Shown here one piece after another: positions 7,459-14,896 of a DNA stretch of 64,000 nucleotides. A program made the position numbers and the translations under genes. Within the stretch, counting starts at the first letter, position 1, and every line of letters starts with the position of its first letter. The notes beneath the pieces were generated by a model. The model did no database searches and was not told the origin of the DNA. It saw nothing but the letters and a program-made list of their open reading frames with translations. Source of the stretch: Gemmobacter sp964439015 (lineage in GTDB: Bacteria; Pseudomonadota; Alphaproteobacteria; Rhodobacterales; Rhodobacteraceae); NCBI GenBank assembly GCA_964439015.1, contig CAYTMV010000002.1, positions 1 through 64,000 on the forward strand, written 5' to 3'.

Positions 7459-9786
7459 TCACTTACCGAACTTGCCGCGCAGGGCATCGGCAAAGGCATT
7501 GCCACTGCCGCCACCTTGCGGTGCCGCCGATTTCGGTCCCGAAAACGCCTTGCCCTTGGGCTGCGGCCCGCGCTCGGCCGCGCGGTCGCGGGCGCTTTCA
7601 CGGGCATCGGCGCTGTCCTTGCGCATGGTCAGACCGATGCGCTTGCGCGCCACATCGACCTCGACCACCCGCACCTGCACCACATCGCCTGCCTTCACCA
7701 CCTCATGCGCATCCTTGACGAACCGGTCCGCCAGCTGGCTCACATGCACCAACCCGTCCTGATGCACGCCGATATCGACAAAGGCGCCAAAGGCCGCGAC
7801 GTTGGTAACTGTTCCTTCCAGCAACATGCCGGGCTTCAGGTCGCGGATCTCCTCGATCCCGTCGGCGAAAGTGGCGGTCCGGAAGGCCGGGCGGGGGTCG
7901 CGTCCGGGCTTTTCCAGCTCGGACAGGATATCCTGCACGGTGGGCAGACCAAAGCGATCATCGATAAAGTCCCGCGGGTTCAACCGCTTCAGCGCCACGC
8001 CATCGCCCATCAGGCTGCGGATATCGCGCCCGCAAGCCGATACGATCTTGCGCGCCACGTCATAGGCCTCGGGGTGGACCGAGGAGGCATCGAGCGGCTC
8101 TTTCCCGTCCCGGATCCGCAAAAATCCTGCCGCCTGCTCAAACGCCTTGGGGCCAAGCCGCGCCACCTTGAGCAACTCGCGCCGGGTCGCAAATGGACCA
8201 TTGGCGTCCCGATGCGCCACGATCCCTTCGGCCAGACCGGTCGAAAGCCCCGAGACACGGGCCAGCAGCGGCGCCGAGGCGGTGTTCAACTCAACGCCCA
8301 CCGCGTTCACGGCATCCTCGACCACAGCGTCCAGTTGCCGGGCCAGACGGTGCTGGTCCACGTCATGCTGATATTGGCCGACGCCAATGCTCTTTGGTTC
8401 GATTTTGACAAGTTCAGCCAGTGGATCTTGAAGCCTGCGGGCAATCGACACAGCGCCACGGAGTGATACGTCCAAATCGGGAAACTCGCGCGCCGCCAGT
8501 TCCGAGGCCGAATAGACCGAGGCGCCGGCCTCGCTCACCACGACCTTGGTAGGCTTTTTCCCCTCACCCGGCAGGGCGGCCAGCAGGTCGGCCACCATCC
8601 GTTCAGTTTCCCGGCTGGCGGTGCCGTTGCCGATCGCGATCAGCTCGACGCCGTGCTTGCGGATCAGGACCGCCAGTTCCGCCTGCGCGCCGCGCAGGTC
8701 GTTTTTGGGCTGGAAGGGATAGACGGTCGAGGTCGCGACCACCTTGCCGGTGGCATCGACCACCGCCACTTTCACCCCGGTGCGAATGCCCGGATCAAGA
8801 CCCATGGTCGCCCGCCCGCCCGCAGGTGCCGCCAGCAGCAGATCCTTGAGGTTGCGGGCAAAGACCTGGATCGCCTCGGCCTCGGCGCGCTCGCGCAGCT
8901 CGGTCATCAGATCGAGGGTGAGCGAGGTTTTCAGCTTGACCCGCCATGCCCAGCTGGCGGCATCGCGCAGCCATTGGTCGCCTTTGCCCTGCCCGCCCGC
9001 CTGCAGCGCGGCACCGCAGGCGCGCTCGGCGGTGGACTGGCCGCGCGCGGCATCGGGCTCGACCGCCAGATCAAGGGCCAGAAAGCCCTCGTTGCGCCCG
9101 CGCAGCATTGCCAGCACCCGGTGACCGGCCGCTTTGGACCACGGCTCGGCATGGGCGAAATAGTCCTGAAACTTGGCGCCCTCGCCCTCCTTGCCCGGCA
9201 CGACGGCGGCCACGATCTGGCCCACCTCCTTCATGTGGCCGCGCAACCGTCCCAACAGGTCGGCGTTCTCTGACAGGCTTTCGGCGATGATGTCGCGCGC
9301 GCCTTCCAGCGCCGCTTTGGCGTCGGGCACAGTCTCGCAGACAAAGCCCGCCGCCAGCACCGCCGGATCGGCCGTGCGGTCGGCCAGGATCGCATCGACC
9401 AGCGGGCCGAGGCCGTTTTCGCGGGCGATCATCGCCTTGGTGCGGCGCTTGGGCTTGTAGGGCAGATAAATGTCCTCGAGCTCGGCCTTGGTTTCGGCCT
9501 TGAGAATGGCGGTGGTCAGATCGTCGGTCAGCTTGCCCTGTTCCTCGATGGATTTCAGGATCGCCGCCCGCCGCGCCTCACGCTCGCGCAGGTAGGTCAG
9601 ACGCTCGGCCAGCAGGCGCAGCTGGCTGTCATCCAGACCGCCTGTCACCTCCTTGCGGTAGCGCGCGATGAAGGGGACCGTCGCGCCCTCGTCCAGCAGC
9701 GCCACCGCCGCCTGCACCTGCCCGGGCGCCGCCCCCACTTCGGTTGCGATGGTGCGCAGGATGCGGGGGGTCTGGTCGGGAATCAT
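7459..9786 (-). CDS. tex: Tex-family transcription accessory/RNA-binding protein
   Basis: Cytosolic nucleic-acid-binding protein of 775 aa. Visible parts are the N-terminal Tex domain (residues 1-190, FIARYRKEVTGGLDDSQLR), a YqgF/RuvX-like RNase H fold (GLDPGIRTGVKVAVVD near 325), helix-hairpin-helix motifs (about 500-560) and a C-terminal S1 domain (GMLLEGTVTNVAAFGAFVDIGV near 645). A basic low-complexity tail follows. The ATG at 9786 is preferred over a longer frame that would add 180 unrelated residues. Family length is about 770, so it is complete. Confidence 0.95.
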   Translation of the reverse strand: MIPDQTPRILRTIATEVGAAPGQVQAAVALLDEGATVPFIARYRKEVTGGLDDSQLRLLAERLTYLREREARRAAILKSIEEQGKLTDDLTTAILKAETKAELEDIYLPYKPKRRTKAMIARENGLGPLVDAILADRTADPAVLAAGFVCETVPDAKAALEGARDIIAESLSENADLLGRLRGHMKEVGQIVAAVVPGKEGEGAKFQDYFAHAEPWSKAAGHRVLAMLRGRNEGFLALDLAVEPDAARGQSTAERACGAALQAGGQGKGDQWLRDAASWAWRVKLKTSLTLDLMTELRERAEAEAIQVFARNLKDLLLAAPAGGRATMGLDPGIRTGVKVAVVDATGKVVATSTVYPFQPKNDLRGAQAELAVLIRKHGVELIAIGNGTASRETERMVADLLAALPGEGKKPTKVVVSEAGASVYSASELAAREFPDLDVSLRGAVSIARRLQDPLAELVKIEPKSIGVGQYQHDVDQHRLARQLDAVVEDAVNAVGVELNTASAPLLARVSGLSTGLAEGIVAHRDANGPFATRRELLKVARLGPKAFEQAAGFLRIRDGKEPLDASSVHPEAYDVARKIVSACGRDIRSLMGDGVALKRLNPRDFIDDRFGLPTVQDILSELEKPGRDPRPAFRTATFADGIEEIRDLKPGMLLEGTVTNVAAFGAFVDIGVHQDGLVHVSQLADRFVKDAHEVVKAGDVVQVRVVEVDVARKRIGLTMRKDSADARESARDRAAERGPQPKGKAFSGPKSAAPQGGGSGNAFADALRGKFGK

Positions 9787-9862
9787 GAAAGCCTCCGGTC
9801 GGTGGGAGGGCGGAAAATGCCGATGCCGGACGCGGATGTCCAGCCGCGCCGACCCGCAAGAC

Positions 9863-9887
9863 GGAACCGTGGCGCGCCCCCGGCGTT
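9863..9887 (+). promoter_or_regulatory. EcfG-type promoter (GGAAC-N16-CGTT)
   Basis: GGAAC at 9863-9867 and CGTT at 9884-9887 are exactly 16 bases apart, the consensus for alphaproteobacterial general-stress sigma factors. It lies 37 bases before the ATG of the small exported protein at 9925. Confidence 0.85.
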
Positions 9888-9924
9888 GTCTTGCCAGAAC
9901 CATGGACAGGAAGGGAGACAGGAC

Positions 9925-10353
9925 ATGCTCCGCAAGACCGCTGCCTCGGCCCTGGCCCTTGTGGCCCTCGCCACGCTGACGGCCACAGCCACCGCGACCG
10001 CGCCGCTCGATTTCGACGCGCTGGCGATCCATACCGAAGCCCCGATCACGCCCGAGCGGGAAAAGGCCGAAACGGCTGCGTTGCAGCAAAGTTTCTGCGA
10101 CACTCGCGCTACCGTCGCGCAGAACCTCGGCGACCATTTCGCCGAAGAACCCCAGGCCCGTGTTCTCAGCCTCAGCGGGCAGGAGATGGAGCTGTGGGCC
10201 TCGGCGATCATGGGCGGTTGGACGGTGGTGCATCATGGTCGGGATGGGATTTCCTGCATCGTGGCCACCGGGCAGGACTGGCGCGCCGATCAGGATGCCC
10301 ACGCCCTGCTGGAAGACACGCTGGCCAGCGCGCAATTCGCAGCGGCGTTCTGA
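9925..10353 (+). CDS. Hypothetical exported stress protein
   Basis: I do not recognise the family. The 142-aa product begins with a clear Sec signal peptide (MLRKTAASALALVALATLTA, cleavage probable near residue 26) and continues as a small soluble domain with two cysteines (SFCDTR and ISCIVATG) that could form a disulfide in the periplasm. A good ribosome site (GGGAGACAGGAC) precedes the ATG at 9925. A consensus EcfG promoter upstream and a terminator downstream make it a monocistronic general-stress gene by inference. Confidence 0.7.
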   Translation: MLRKTAASALALVALATLTATATATAPLDFDALAIHTEAPITPEREKAETAALQQSFCDTRATVAQNLGDHFAEEPQARVLSLSGQEMELWASAIMGGWTVVHHGRDGISCIVATGQDWRADQDAHALLEDTLASAQFAAAF

Positions 10354-10399
10354 CCTCTAACATCGCTTCCCCAAACCATATTCCGCACCCAAATCAACT

Positions 10400-10426
10400 C
10401 GCCGCCCCTTCGGACGGCGGGTTTTT
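10400..10426 (+). terminator. Terminator after the exported stress protein
   Basis: Short GC stem (CGCCG with CGGCG, loop CCCCTTCGGA) followed by GGTTTTT, nine bases before the converging permease gene ends. Confidence 0.6.
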
Positions 10427-10434
10427 CCATGCCC

Positions 10435-12285
10435 TCACCCCTCCTTGAGGCCAAACGCGGCGCGCATGGTTGCCTCCATCCCCAGTGCGACAAAATCGCT
10501 GCCCGGCAAGGACGCCGGCGGGGCTGCGTTGTCCAAGCGCGCATCCGGCCACAAGGCGACGCCGATCTGCGTGTTCCTGTGCCGGCGGCGCAACCTGCGC
10601 AGCGACAGATCCAGCCCCTGCTCGACCGTCCCGTCCAAAGCCGTCACGATGATCGTTTCCGGCGCGAAATCGCGCAGAACCGCGGTTGACAGACCCCGAT
10701 GCGACAGGGCGATGGTATTGGCCCCCTCGGCGCGCATCGCCTGCGCCAACATCAGCGCCGCGGCATCATCCAGCCGGGTGCGCGCGCCAAGCACCGCCAC
10801 CCGGCGCCCCACGCCATCCAGCACGCCATTGTTCAGCAGGTTGTCGCCTTCGCCCGGCGCGGCCCCACTCTCAGCCTCCGCCTCGGACAACTCGCCCTCG
10901 ACCACGGTTTCCAGCTCTTCCGTCAGCGCCCAGGCCGCACGGGCGATGCGGTGGGCCTGATCGTCGGACAACAGACCCGCTTCATAATCCGCCTGCGCCA
11001 TGGCAAGGGCGGGAATCGCGGTCTGGTCATAATATTCGGCAAGATAATGGTTGGCCGTCGACAGGGCCGCCGTTTCGGTAAACGCGAACGCGTGGCCCGC
11101 CAGCAGGCGATCATAAAGCTGGGCGGACTCGGTCAGCGCGGGCTTGTCACCGAACAGGATCGAGAACAGCCGCAGGCTGGGCACATGATGGCCGATCACC
11201 ACCAGGCACACCGTCAGCGGCATGGCGATCATCAGGCCCATTGGCCCCCAGGCCCAGGTCCAGAACATCGCCGAGACGATCACGGCCAGCGGACTGACAC
11301 CGGTGCGACGACCGTAGAACCACGGCTCGACCACGTTCGACGTCACCGCCTCGACCAGCAGAAACAGTCCCGCCGTCATCAGAACCAGCGACCAGTCCGG
11401 CGAAACTGCAAAGGCCATGGTCAAGGGCAGGATCGCTGAAACGGCGGTGCCGATATAAGGCACAAACCGCATGACCAGGGTGACGATGCCGAAAAACAGC
11501 GCGTTGGGCACCCCGATCAGCCACAGCCCCAGCCAGATCGGCAGCGCGTAGATCGCGTTCACCACCAATTGCGCGAACAGATAGTCAGAGACGCGCCCGC
11601 CCGCCTCGGCCAGCAGGCGTGACGAGGCGAGAATGTTGCTGCCACCGATCAGTTGCACCAGCTTGTCGCGCAGCGCGCCCCGCTCCAGCAGGGCCAGAAC
11701 CGCCAGCACGAAGATCAAGCCAAAGATCGCCACCGGGGTCAGGGCAGGCAGGATCACCCCAACCAGCCAGTCCCGCATGGAGGTTTGCTCGACCACCTCG
11801 ACCTTCATCGCCGCATCGTCACCCGGGCCGGCCACGGCGGTGCTTTTTTGCTCGATCCTTTGCATTATGCCGTCGACCATGCCGGACAGATGCGAGACGA
11901 AGCCACTGTCGCCGCCCGCCTCCAGCAGGGAGTCGATCTTGGTCACGACATTTCCCTGATATTTCGGAAGGTTGGTTCCGATCACGCTCAACTGGTAGGC
12001 AAAGACCAGCACAAAGGCCCCGACCAGCGCCGCCGCCGCGGTCACCGTGACCAGCACCGCCGGTGTGTCGCGCATTCCGCGGCGACGCAGGAAATTGACC
12101 ACCGGCGTCAGCACGAAGGCCATCAGCATGGCCAAGGCCAACGGCAAGAAAAGATCCTTCGCGACGATCAGGATCGCACAGACCACCGTAATCGTGGCCA
12201 TCGTTGTCAGAGAAACGATCGAAGATCCGCCGTCGTCCTTTTGGTCCCATTCGATCATTTCAGAGGATGATTTTTCGGACGTCAT
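10435..12285 (-). CDS. AI-2E/PerM-family permease with C-terminal extension
   Basis: Inner-membrane protein of 616 aa. Residues 1-390 form the AI-2E family core: a helix pair near 25-80, an extracytoplasmic segment, then six to seven helices with the family motif YIGTAVSAILP and PLAVIVSAMFWTWAWGPMG. About 225 cytoplasmic residues follow, including an acidic linker and a region resembling a Rossmann-like B12-binding or receiver fold (RRVAVLGARTRLDDAAALML). Most family members end near residue 350-400, so this is a fusion. The ATG at 12285 has GAGGG upstream, and a consensus EcfG promoter sits 40 bases further up. Transport substrate is unknown. Confidence 0.8.
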   Translation of the reverse strand: MTSEKSSSEMIEWDQKDDGGSSIVSLTTMATITVVCAILIVAKDLFLPLALAMLMAFVLTPVVNFLRRRGMRDTPAVLVTVTAAAALVGAFVLVFAYQLSVIGTNLPKYQGNVVTKIDSLLEAGGDSGFVSHLSGMVDGIMQRIEQKSTAVAGPGDDAAMKVEVVEQTSMRDWLVGVILPALTPVAIFGLIFVLAVLALLERGALRDKLVQLIGGSNILASSRLLAEAGGRVSDYLFAQLVVNAIYALPIWLGLWLIGVPNALFFGIVTLVMRFVPYIGTAVSAILPLTMAFAVSPDWSLVLMTAGLFLLVEAVTSNVVEPWFYGRRTGVSPLAVIVSAMFWTWAWGPMGLMIAMPLTVCLVVIGHHVPSLRLFSILFGDKPALTESAQLYDRLLAGHAFAFTETAALSTANHYLAEYYDQTAIPALAMAQADYEAGLLSDDQAHRIARAAWALTEELETVVEGELSEAEAESGAAPGEGDNLLNNGVLDGVGRRVAVLGARTRLDDAAALMLAQAMRAEGANTIALSHRGLSTAVLRDFAPETIIVTALDGTVEQGLDLSLRRLRRRHRNTQIGVALWPDARLDNAAPPASLPGSDFVALGMEATMRAAFGLKEG

Positions 12286-12324
12286 GGATTCCCTCGCTCC
12301 GCACGCATCACAGCGTAAATTGCA

Positions 12325-12349
12325 AACGCCAGGAAAGCGCCATGGTTCC
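12325..12349 (-). promoter_or_regulatory. EcfG-type promoter (GGAAC-N16-CGTT) for the permease
   Basis: On the minus strand GGAAC (12349-12345) and CGTT (12328-12325) are separated by exactly 16 bases, 40 bases before the permease ATG. Confidence 0.85.
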
Positions 12350-12371
12350 AATTCTTTTTACGAGTCTTGAT

Positions 12372-12403
12372 TAAAAAAGCGGCCAAAGCAAAAAGGGGGC
12401 CGC
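12372..12403 (-). terminator. Terminator of the DUF1328 gene
   Basis: Stem GCGGCC with GGCCGC, then TTTTTTAA on the minus strand. It separates the DUF1328 gene from the permease promoter just downstream. Confidence 0.75.
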
Positions 12404-12479
12404 GATAAAATCGCAGCCCCAAGGCACAGGCAGGGAGGAAGCAGAAATGAGCGTTACTCGTTACCGAAATGACCCGCGA

Positions 12480-12644
12480 TCAGGGCCGGCGCATCAACCG
12501 GCCGATCAGCGAAATCACGAACAGCACGAGGAAGACAAAGAACAGGATCTGCGCAATGCCCGCCGAGGTGCCGGCAATACCGCCAAAACCCAGGACGCCG
12601 GCGATCAGCGCGATGACGAGAAAGGTGACAGCCCAACCAAGCAT
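12480..12644 (-). CDS. DUF1328 (YtjA-like) small membrane protein
   Basis: A 54-aa peptide with two hydrophobic helices (LGWAVTFLVIALIAGVLGFG and GIAQILFFVFLVLFVISLIG) joined by GGIAGTSA, ending in RLMRRP; this matches DUF1328. The ATG at 12644 follows AGGAGAATCCCC. The longer upstream frame is not hydrophobic and is dropped. Such peptides are commonly stress-induced in alphaproteobacteria; a near-consensus EcfG promoter upstream agrees. Confidence 0.9.
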   Translation of the reverse strand: MLGWAVTFLVIALIAGVLGFGGIAGTSAGIAQILFFVFLVLFVISLIGRLMRRP

Positions 12645-12698
12645 GGGGATTCTCCTATCTGAGGCGCATGACTGGCGCCGGTGACGAACTGCAGGAAC

Positions 12699-12724
12699 AA
12701 CACAACATCCCGGCACCCGGTTCC
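12699..12724 (-). promoter_or_regulatory. Near-consensus EcfG promoter for the DUF1328 gene
   Basis: Minus-strand GGAAC (12724-12720), 17 bases, then TGTT (12702-12699) instead of CGTT. Weaker than the exact matches, but correctly placed 55 bases before the ATG. Confidence 0.55.
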
Positions 12725-12786
12725 CAACGGATTTCGAATTATTTGCGACGTATCTGACGCGCGGGTCGGGAAAGGCGTGGAGTTCG

Positions 12787-12865
12787 TTTTCAAAAGATTT
12801 TCAAAAGAACTGTCGCACGCGATCCAATCCTCTCACTTCCTCTCACTCGCCGTCTCCTCTCACTC
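12787..12865 (+). repeat. Short tandem repeats in a gene-free stretch
   Basis: The 388 bases between the DUF1328 and YqjD-like genes hold no gene I can support. Inside are a perfect 11-bp tandem pair TTTTCAAAAGA (12787-12797, 12798-12808) and three copies of CCTCTCACT (from 12829, 12839 and 12856). Function unknown; the region also holds the two divergent stress promoters. Confidence 0.6.
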
Positions 12866-12927
12866 GACATTACATCCGGATCGCCGGCCGGGATCAGAAT
12901 CCGGAATCAAAATCTGACAAGCAACCG

Positions 12928-12952
12928 GGAACCGATATTCGCCTCGCGCATT
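12928..12952 (+). promoter_or_regulatory. Near-consensus EcfG promoter for the YqjD-like operon
   Basis: GGAAC at 12928-12932, 16 bases, then CATT at 12949-12952 (CGTT expected), 80 bases before the ATG at 13033. Confidence 0.5.
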
Positions 12953-13032
12953 ATCGATGCATAACGCTGCAGGACTGCGATGCAAGACGCAGGATTTTTT
13001 ACCCCGCAGCAATTTTCCAGAGGAGCGATGCC

Positions 13033-13467
13033 ATGAATGCCAATGCGATCAAGGCCGATGTCAAGAACGCCGCCGACACCATCGGCACCAAACTTTCTGA
13101 CGCGGCCGAAGCCGCGCGTGAAACTGCTGGCGAAATCGCCGGTGAGGTGAAGGATCGCGCGGTCAATCGTGCTGATGCCGCCCGCGAAACCCTGTCCGAG
13201 GTGGGCGACCGGCTGGCGGCCTCATTGCAGGACAGCCTTGCCGATCAGGACGACACGCTGAAGACGCGACTGATGACCACCGTTGCAGAAAGCCTGCAGG
13301 GGGCCTCGGATGCGCTGCGGCAGCGGTCGGTCACCGAGTTGGGCGACGATCTGCGGGTGATGGCGCGCCGTCATCCGGGGGCCTTCATGGCCGGTGCGGC
13401 GGTTGCCGGGTTCTGCCTTGCCCGCTTCCTGCGCGCCTCGGCCCGTCGTGGGGAGTATCATTCGTGA
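13033..13467 (+). CDS. YqjD/ElaB-like membrane-anchored stress protein
   Basis: A 144-aa protein made of long amphipathic alanine-rich helices (about residues 5-110, KNAADTIGTKLSDAAEAARE) and a C-terminal hydrophobic anchor (GAFMAGAAVAGFCLARFL) with a basic end. This is the layout of YqjD/ElaB/YgaM proteins, which tether to the inner membrane and bind ribosomes in E. coli stationary phase. Strong ribosome site AGAGGAGCG. It is the first gene of a three-gene operon with YqjE-like and DUF3618-like partners. Confidence 0.75.
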   Translation: MNANAIKADVKNAADTIGTKLSDAAEAARETAGEIAGEVKDRAVNRADAARETLSEVGDRLAASLQDSLADQDDTLKTRLMTTVAESLQGASDALRQRSVTELGDDLRVMARRHPGAFMAGAAVAGFCLARFLRASARRGEYHS

Positions 13468-13889
13468 TGGAACAGCCGCGTGACCCTGCGCGCGGCAGCA
13501 CGGCCGCGCTGTTTGGCGATGTCGTTCAAGGCATCGGGGCGCTGGTGCAGGGCGAGATCGCGCTCGCCCGTGCCGAGGTGGGCGAAGGTCTGCAGGCCGC
13601 AGCGGGTGGCGTTGCACGCATCGCGATCGCCGGTATCGTGGCGCTGGTCGCGCTGAACGTGCTGGCGATGGCGGGCGTTGCGGCCCTGGTGGCGGCCGGT
13701 CTGGCGGCGCACTGGGCGGGGCTGGTCGTGGCGTTGGCGCTGGGGCTGGTCGCGCTGATGCTGGCGCTTTCGGGCCGGGCGGCCCTGCAGATCAAAGGCA
13801 TCATGCCACGTCGTAGCCTGCGCAATATCGACCGCGATGTGCAAACCATCAAGACCGCCATTGCGGCGGAAGGAGTTGGACATGTCTGA
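13467..13889 (+). CDS. YqjE-like phage-holin-family membrane protein
   Basis: A 140-aa protein with an amphipathic N-terminal helix (GDVVQGIGALVQGEIALARA) and two membrane segments (about residues 50-75 and 80-105), typical of the holin superfamily III/YqjE group that pairs with YqjD. The ATG at 13467 overlaps the preceding stop by one base (TGATG); a GTG directly before it is an alternative. The role is unclear; the genetic pairing with YqjD is the main clue. Confidence 0.75.
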   Translation: MEQPRDPARGSTAALFGDVVQGIGALVQGEIALARAEVGEGLQAAAGGVARIAIAGIVALVALNVLAMAGVAALVAAGLAAHWAGLVVALALGLVALMLALSGRAALQIKGIMPRRSLRNIDRDVQTIKTAIAAEGVGHV

Positions 13890-14805
13890 CCTGCACGAAC
13901 ACAGCAAGATCGAGATCGAGAACCGGCTGGTCGCCGAGCGCGCGAAACTGTCCGGCGCACTGGAGGAACTGCGCGGGCGGCTGAGCCTCGACACCCTGCT
14001 CGAGCAGGGCAAGGCCGCGGTCGCAAGCCATCTGGCGCCTGGGTTGCAGCAGATTGACCAGACGGTCCGCGCCCAGCCGCTGATGGCGGGGCTGGCCGGG
14101 GTGGCGTTGCTGTCGCTGCTCTATGGCCGGATGGCCAAGGCCGAAGGCCCGCCGCATGTGACCCGAGACCCGACCGCGGGCACTCGCTTCGAGGCGATCA
14201 CCCGCTGGGAAGACGAGGGCGGCCCCTGTTTCGACTGCCCGCCCGAACCGGATCGGGAATGGCTGGATGAGGCACAGGGCCTGCGCGCCCGCGCGGCCGA
14301 AATGCTGGCCAAGCTGGATGAGGCCGCGCGGCGCGGGTTGGCATCGGCCGCCGATCTGGCCCGTCATCGTGCCGATATCCAGCAGGCGCTGCTGACCGAC
14401 ACCCGCGCGACCCTGTCCAAGGGGTTGGAAACCCTGTCCGACACGGCCCGCCAACAGGCTTATGCCGCGCGCGAAGCCGCCTATATGGCGCGCCTGAAAC
14501 TGGCACGCACCGGGCGCGCCACGGTCGAGGACAGTCCGTTGGCCGCAGGTCTGGGGATGGCGGCTCTCGGGGCGGCCGTGGCGCTGATGTTCCGCCCGAC
14601 CGAGGCGGAGGACCGGCTGATGGGGGCAACCCGCGACCTGGTGGTGGATCAGGCGCGGCAGCGGGCGCGGGGCGAGGCTGAAAAGGCCGGCGATCTGGCC
14701 CGCAATCTGGCGCAGGCGGTGATGCAGGACATGGATCGCACCCGGGATGCGCTGCACCGGGCCGCGCAACCGCCCCGCCCGGTCGTGACGCCGGTCCGAC
14801 ATTGA
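13882..14805 (+). CDS. DUF3618-like membrane protein, third gene of the YqjD-like operon
   Basis: A 307-aa protein that starts inside the end of the previous gene (8-base overlap) after AGGAGTTG. Residues 1-85 resemble DUF3618: a charged helix (IEIENRLVAERAKLSGALEELRGRL) then a hydrophobic segment (LMAGLAGVALLSLLYGR). Residues 140-220 are alanine-rich helix, followed by a second hydrophobic stretch near 230 and another helical tail. It may scaffold the inner membrane under stress, but no function is established by what I can see. Confidence 0.65.
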   Translation: MSDLHEHSKIEIENRLVAERAKLSGALEELRGRLSLDTLLEQGKAAVASHLAPGLQQIDQTVRAQPLMAGLAGVALLSLLYGRMAKAEGPPHVTRDPTAGTRFEAITRWEDEGGPCFDCPPEPDREWLDEAQGLRARAAEMLAKLDEAARRGLASAADLARHRADIQQALLTDTRATLSKGLETLSDTARQQAYAAREAAYMARLKLARTGRATVEDSPLAAGLGMAALGAAVALMFRPTEAEDRLMGATRDLVVDQARQRARGEAEKAGDLARNLAQAVMQDMDRTRDALHRAAQPPRPVVTPVRH

Positions 14806-14829
14806 GCGGTCCTTGGCTTGAAACATCTG

Positions 14830-14857
14830 AACCGGCCCTCTCGACGGGCCGGTTCTT
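14830..14857 (+). terminator. Terminator of the YqjD-like operon
   Basis: Perfect 9-bp stem AACCGGCCC with GGGCCGGTT, 7-base loop, then CTTG. U-tract is short, but the stem is strong. Confidence 0.7.
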
Positions 14858-14896
14858 GCATTTGGCGCAAGGGCATTGACGGGCCCGCTGTCAGCC

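Noticed and set aside
6121..8466. Plus-strand open frame of 781 codons spanning benE and tex
   Set aside because: Runs out of frame through benE and antisense through tex, with low-complexity Arg/Gly/Ala content; both real genes have clear family motifs.
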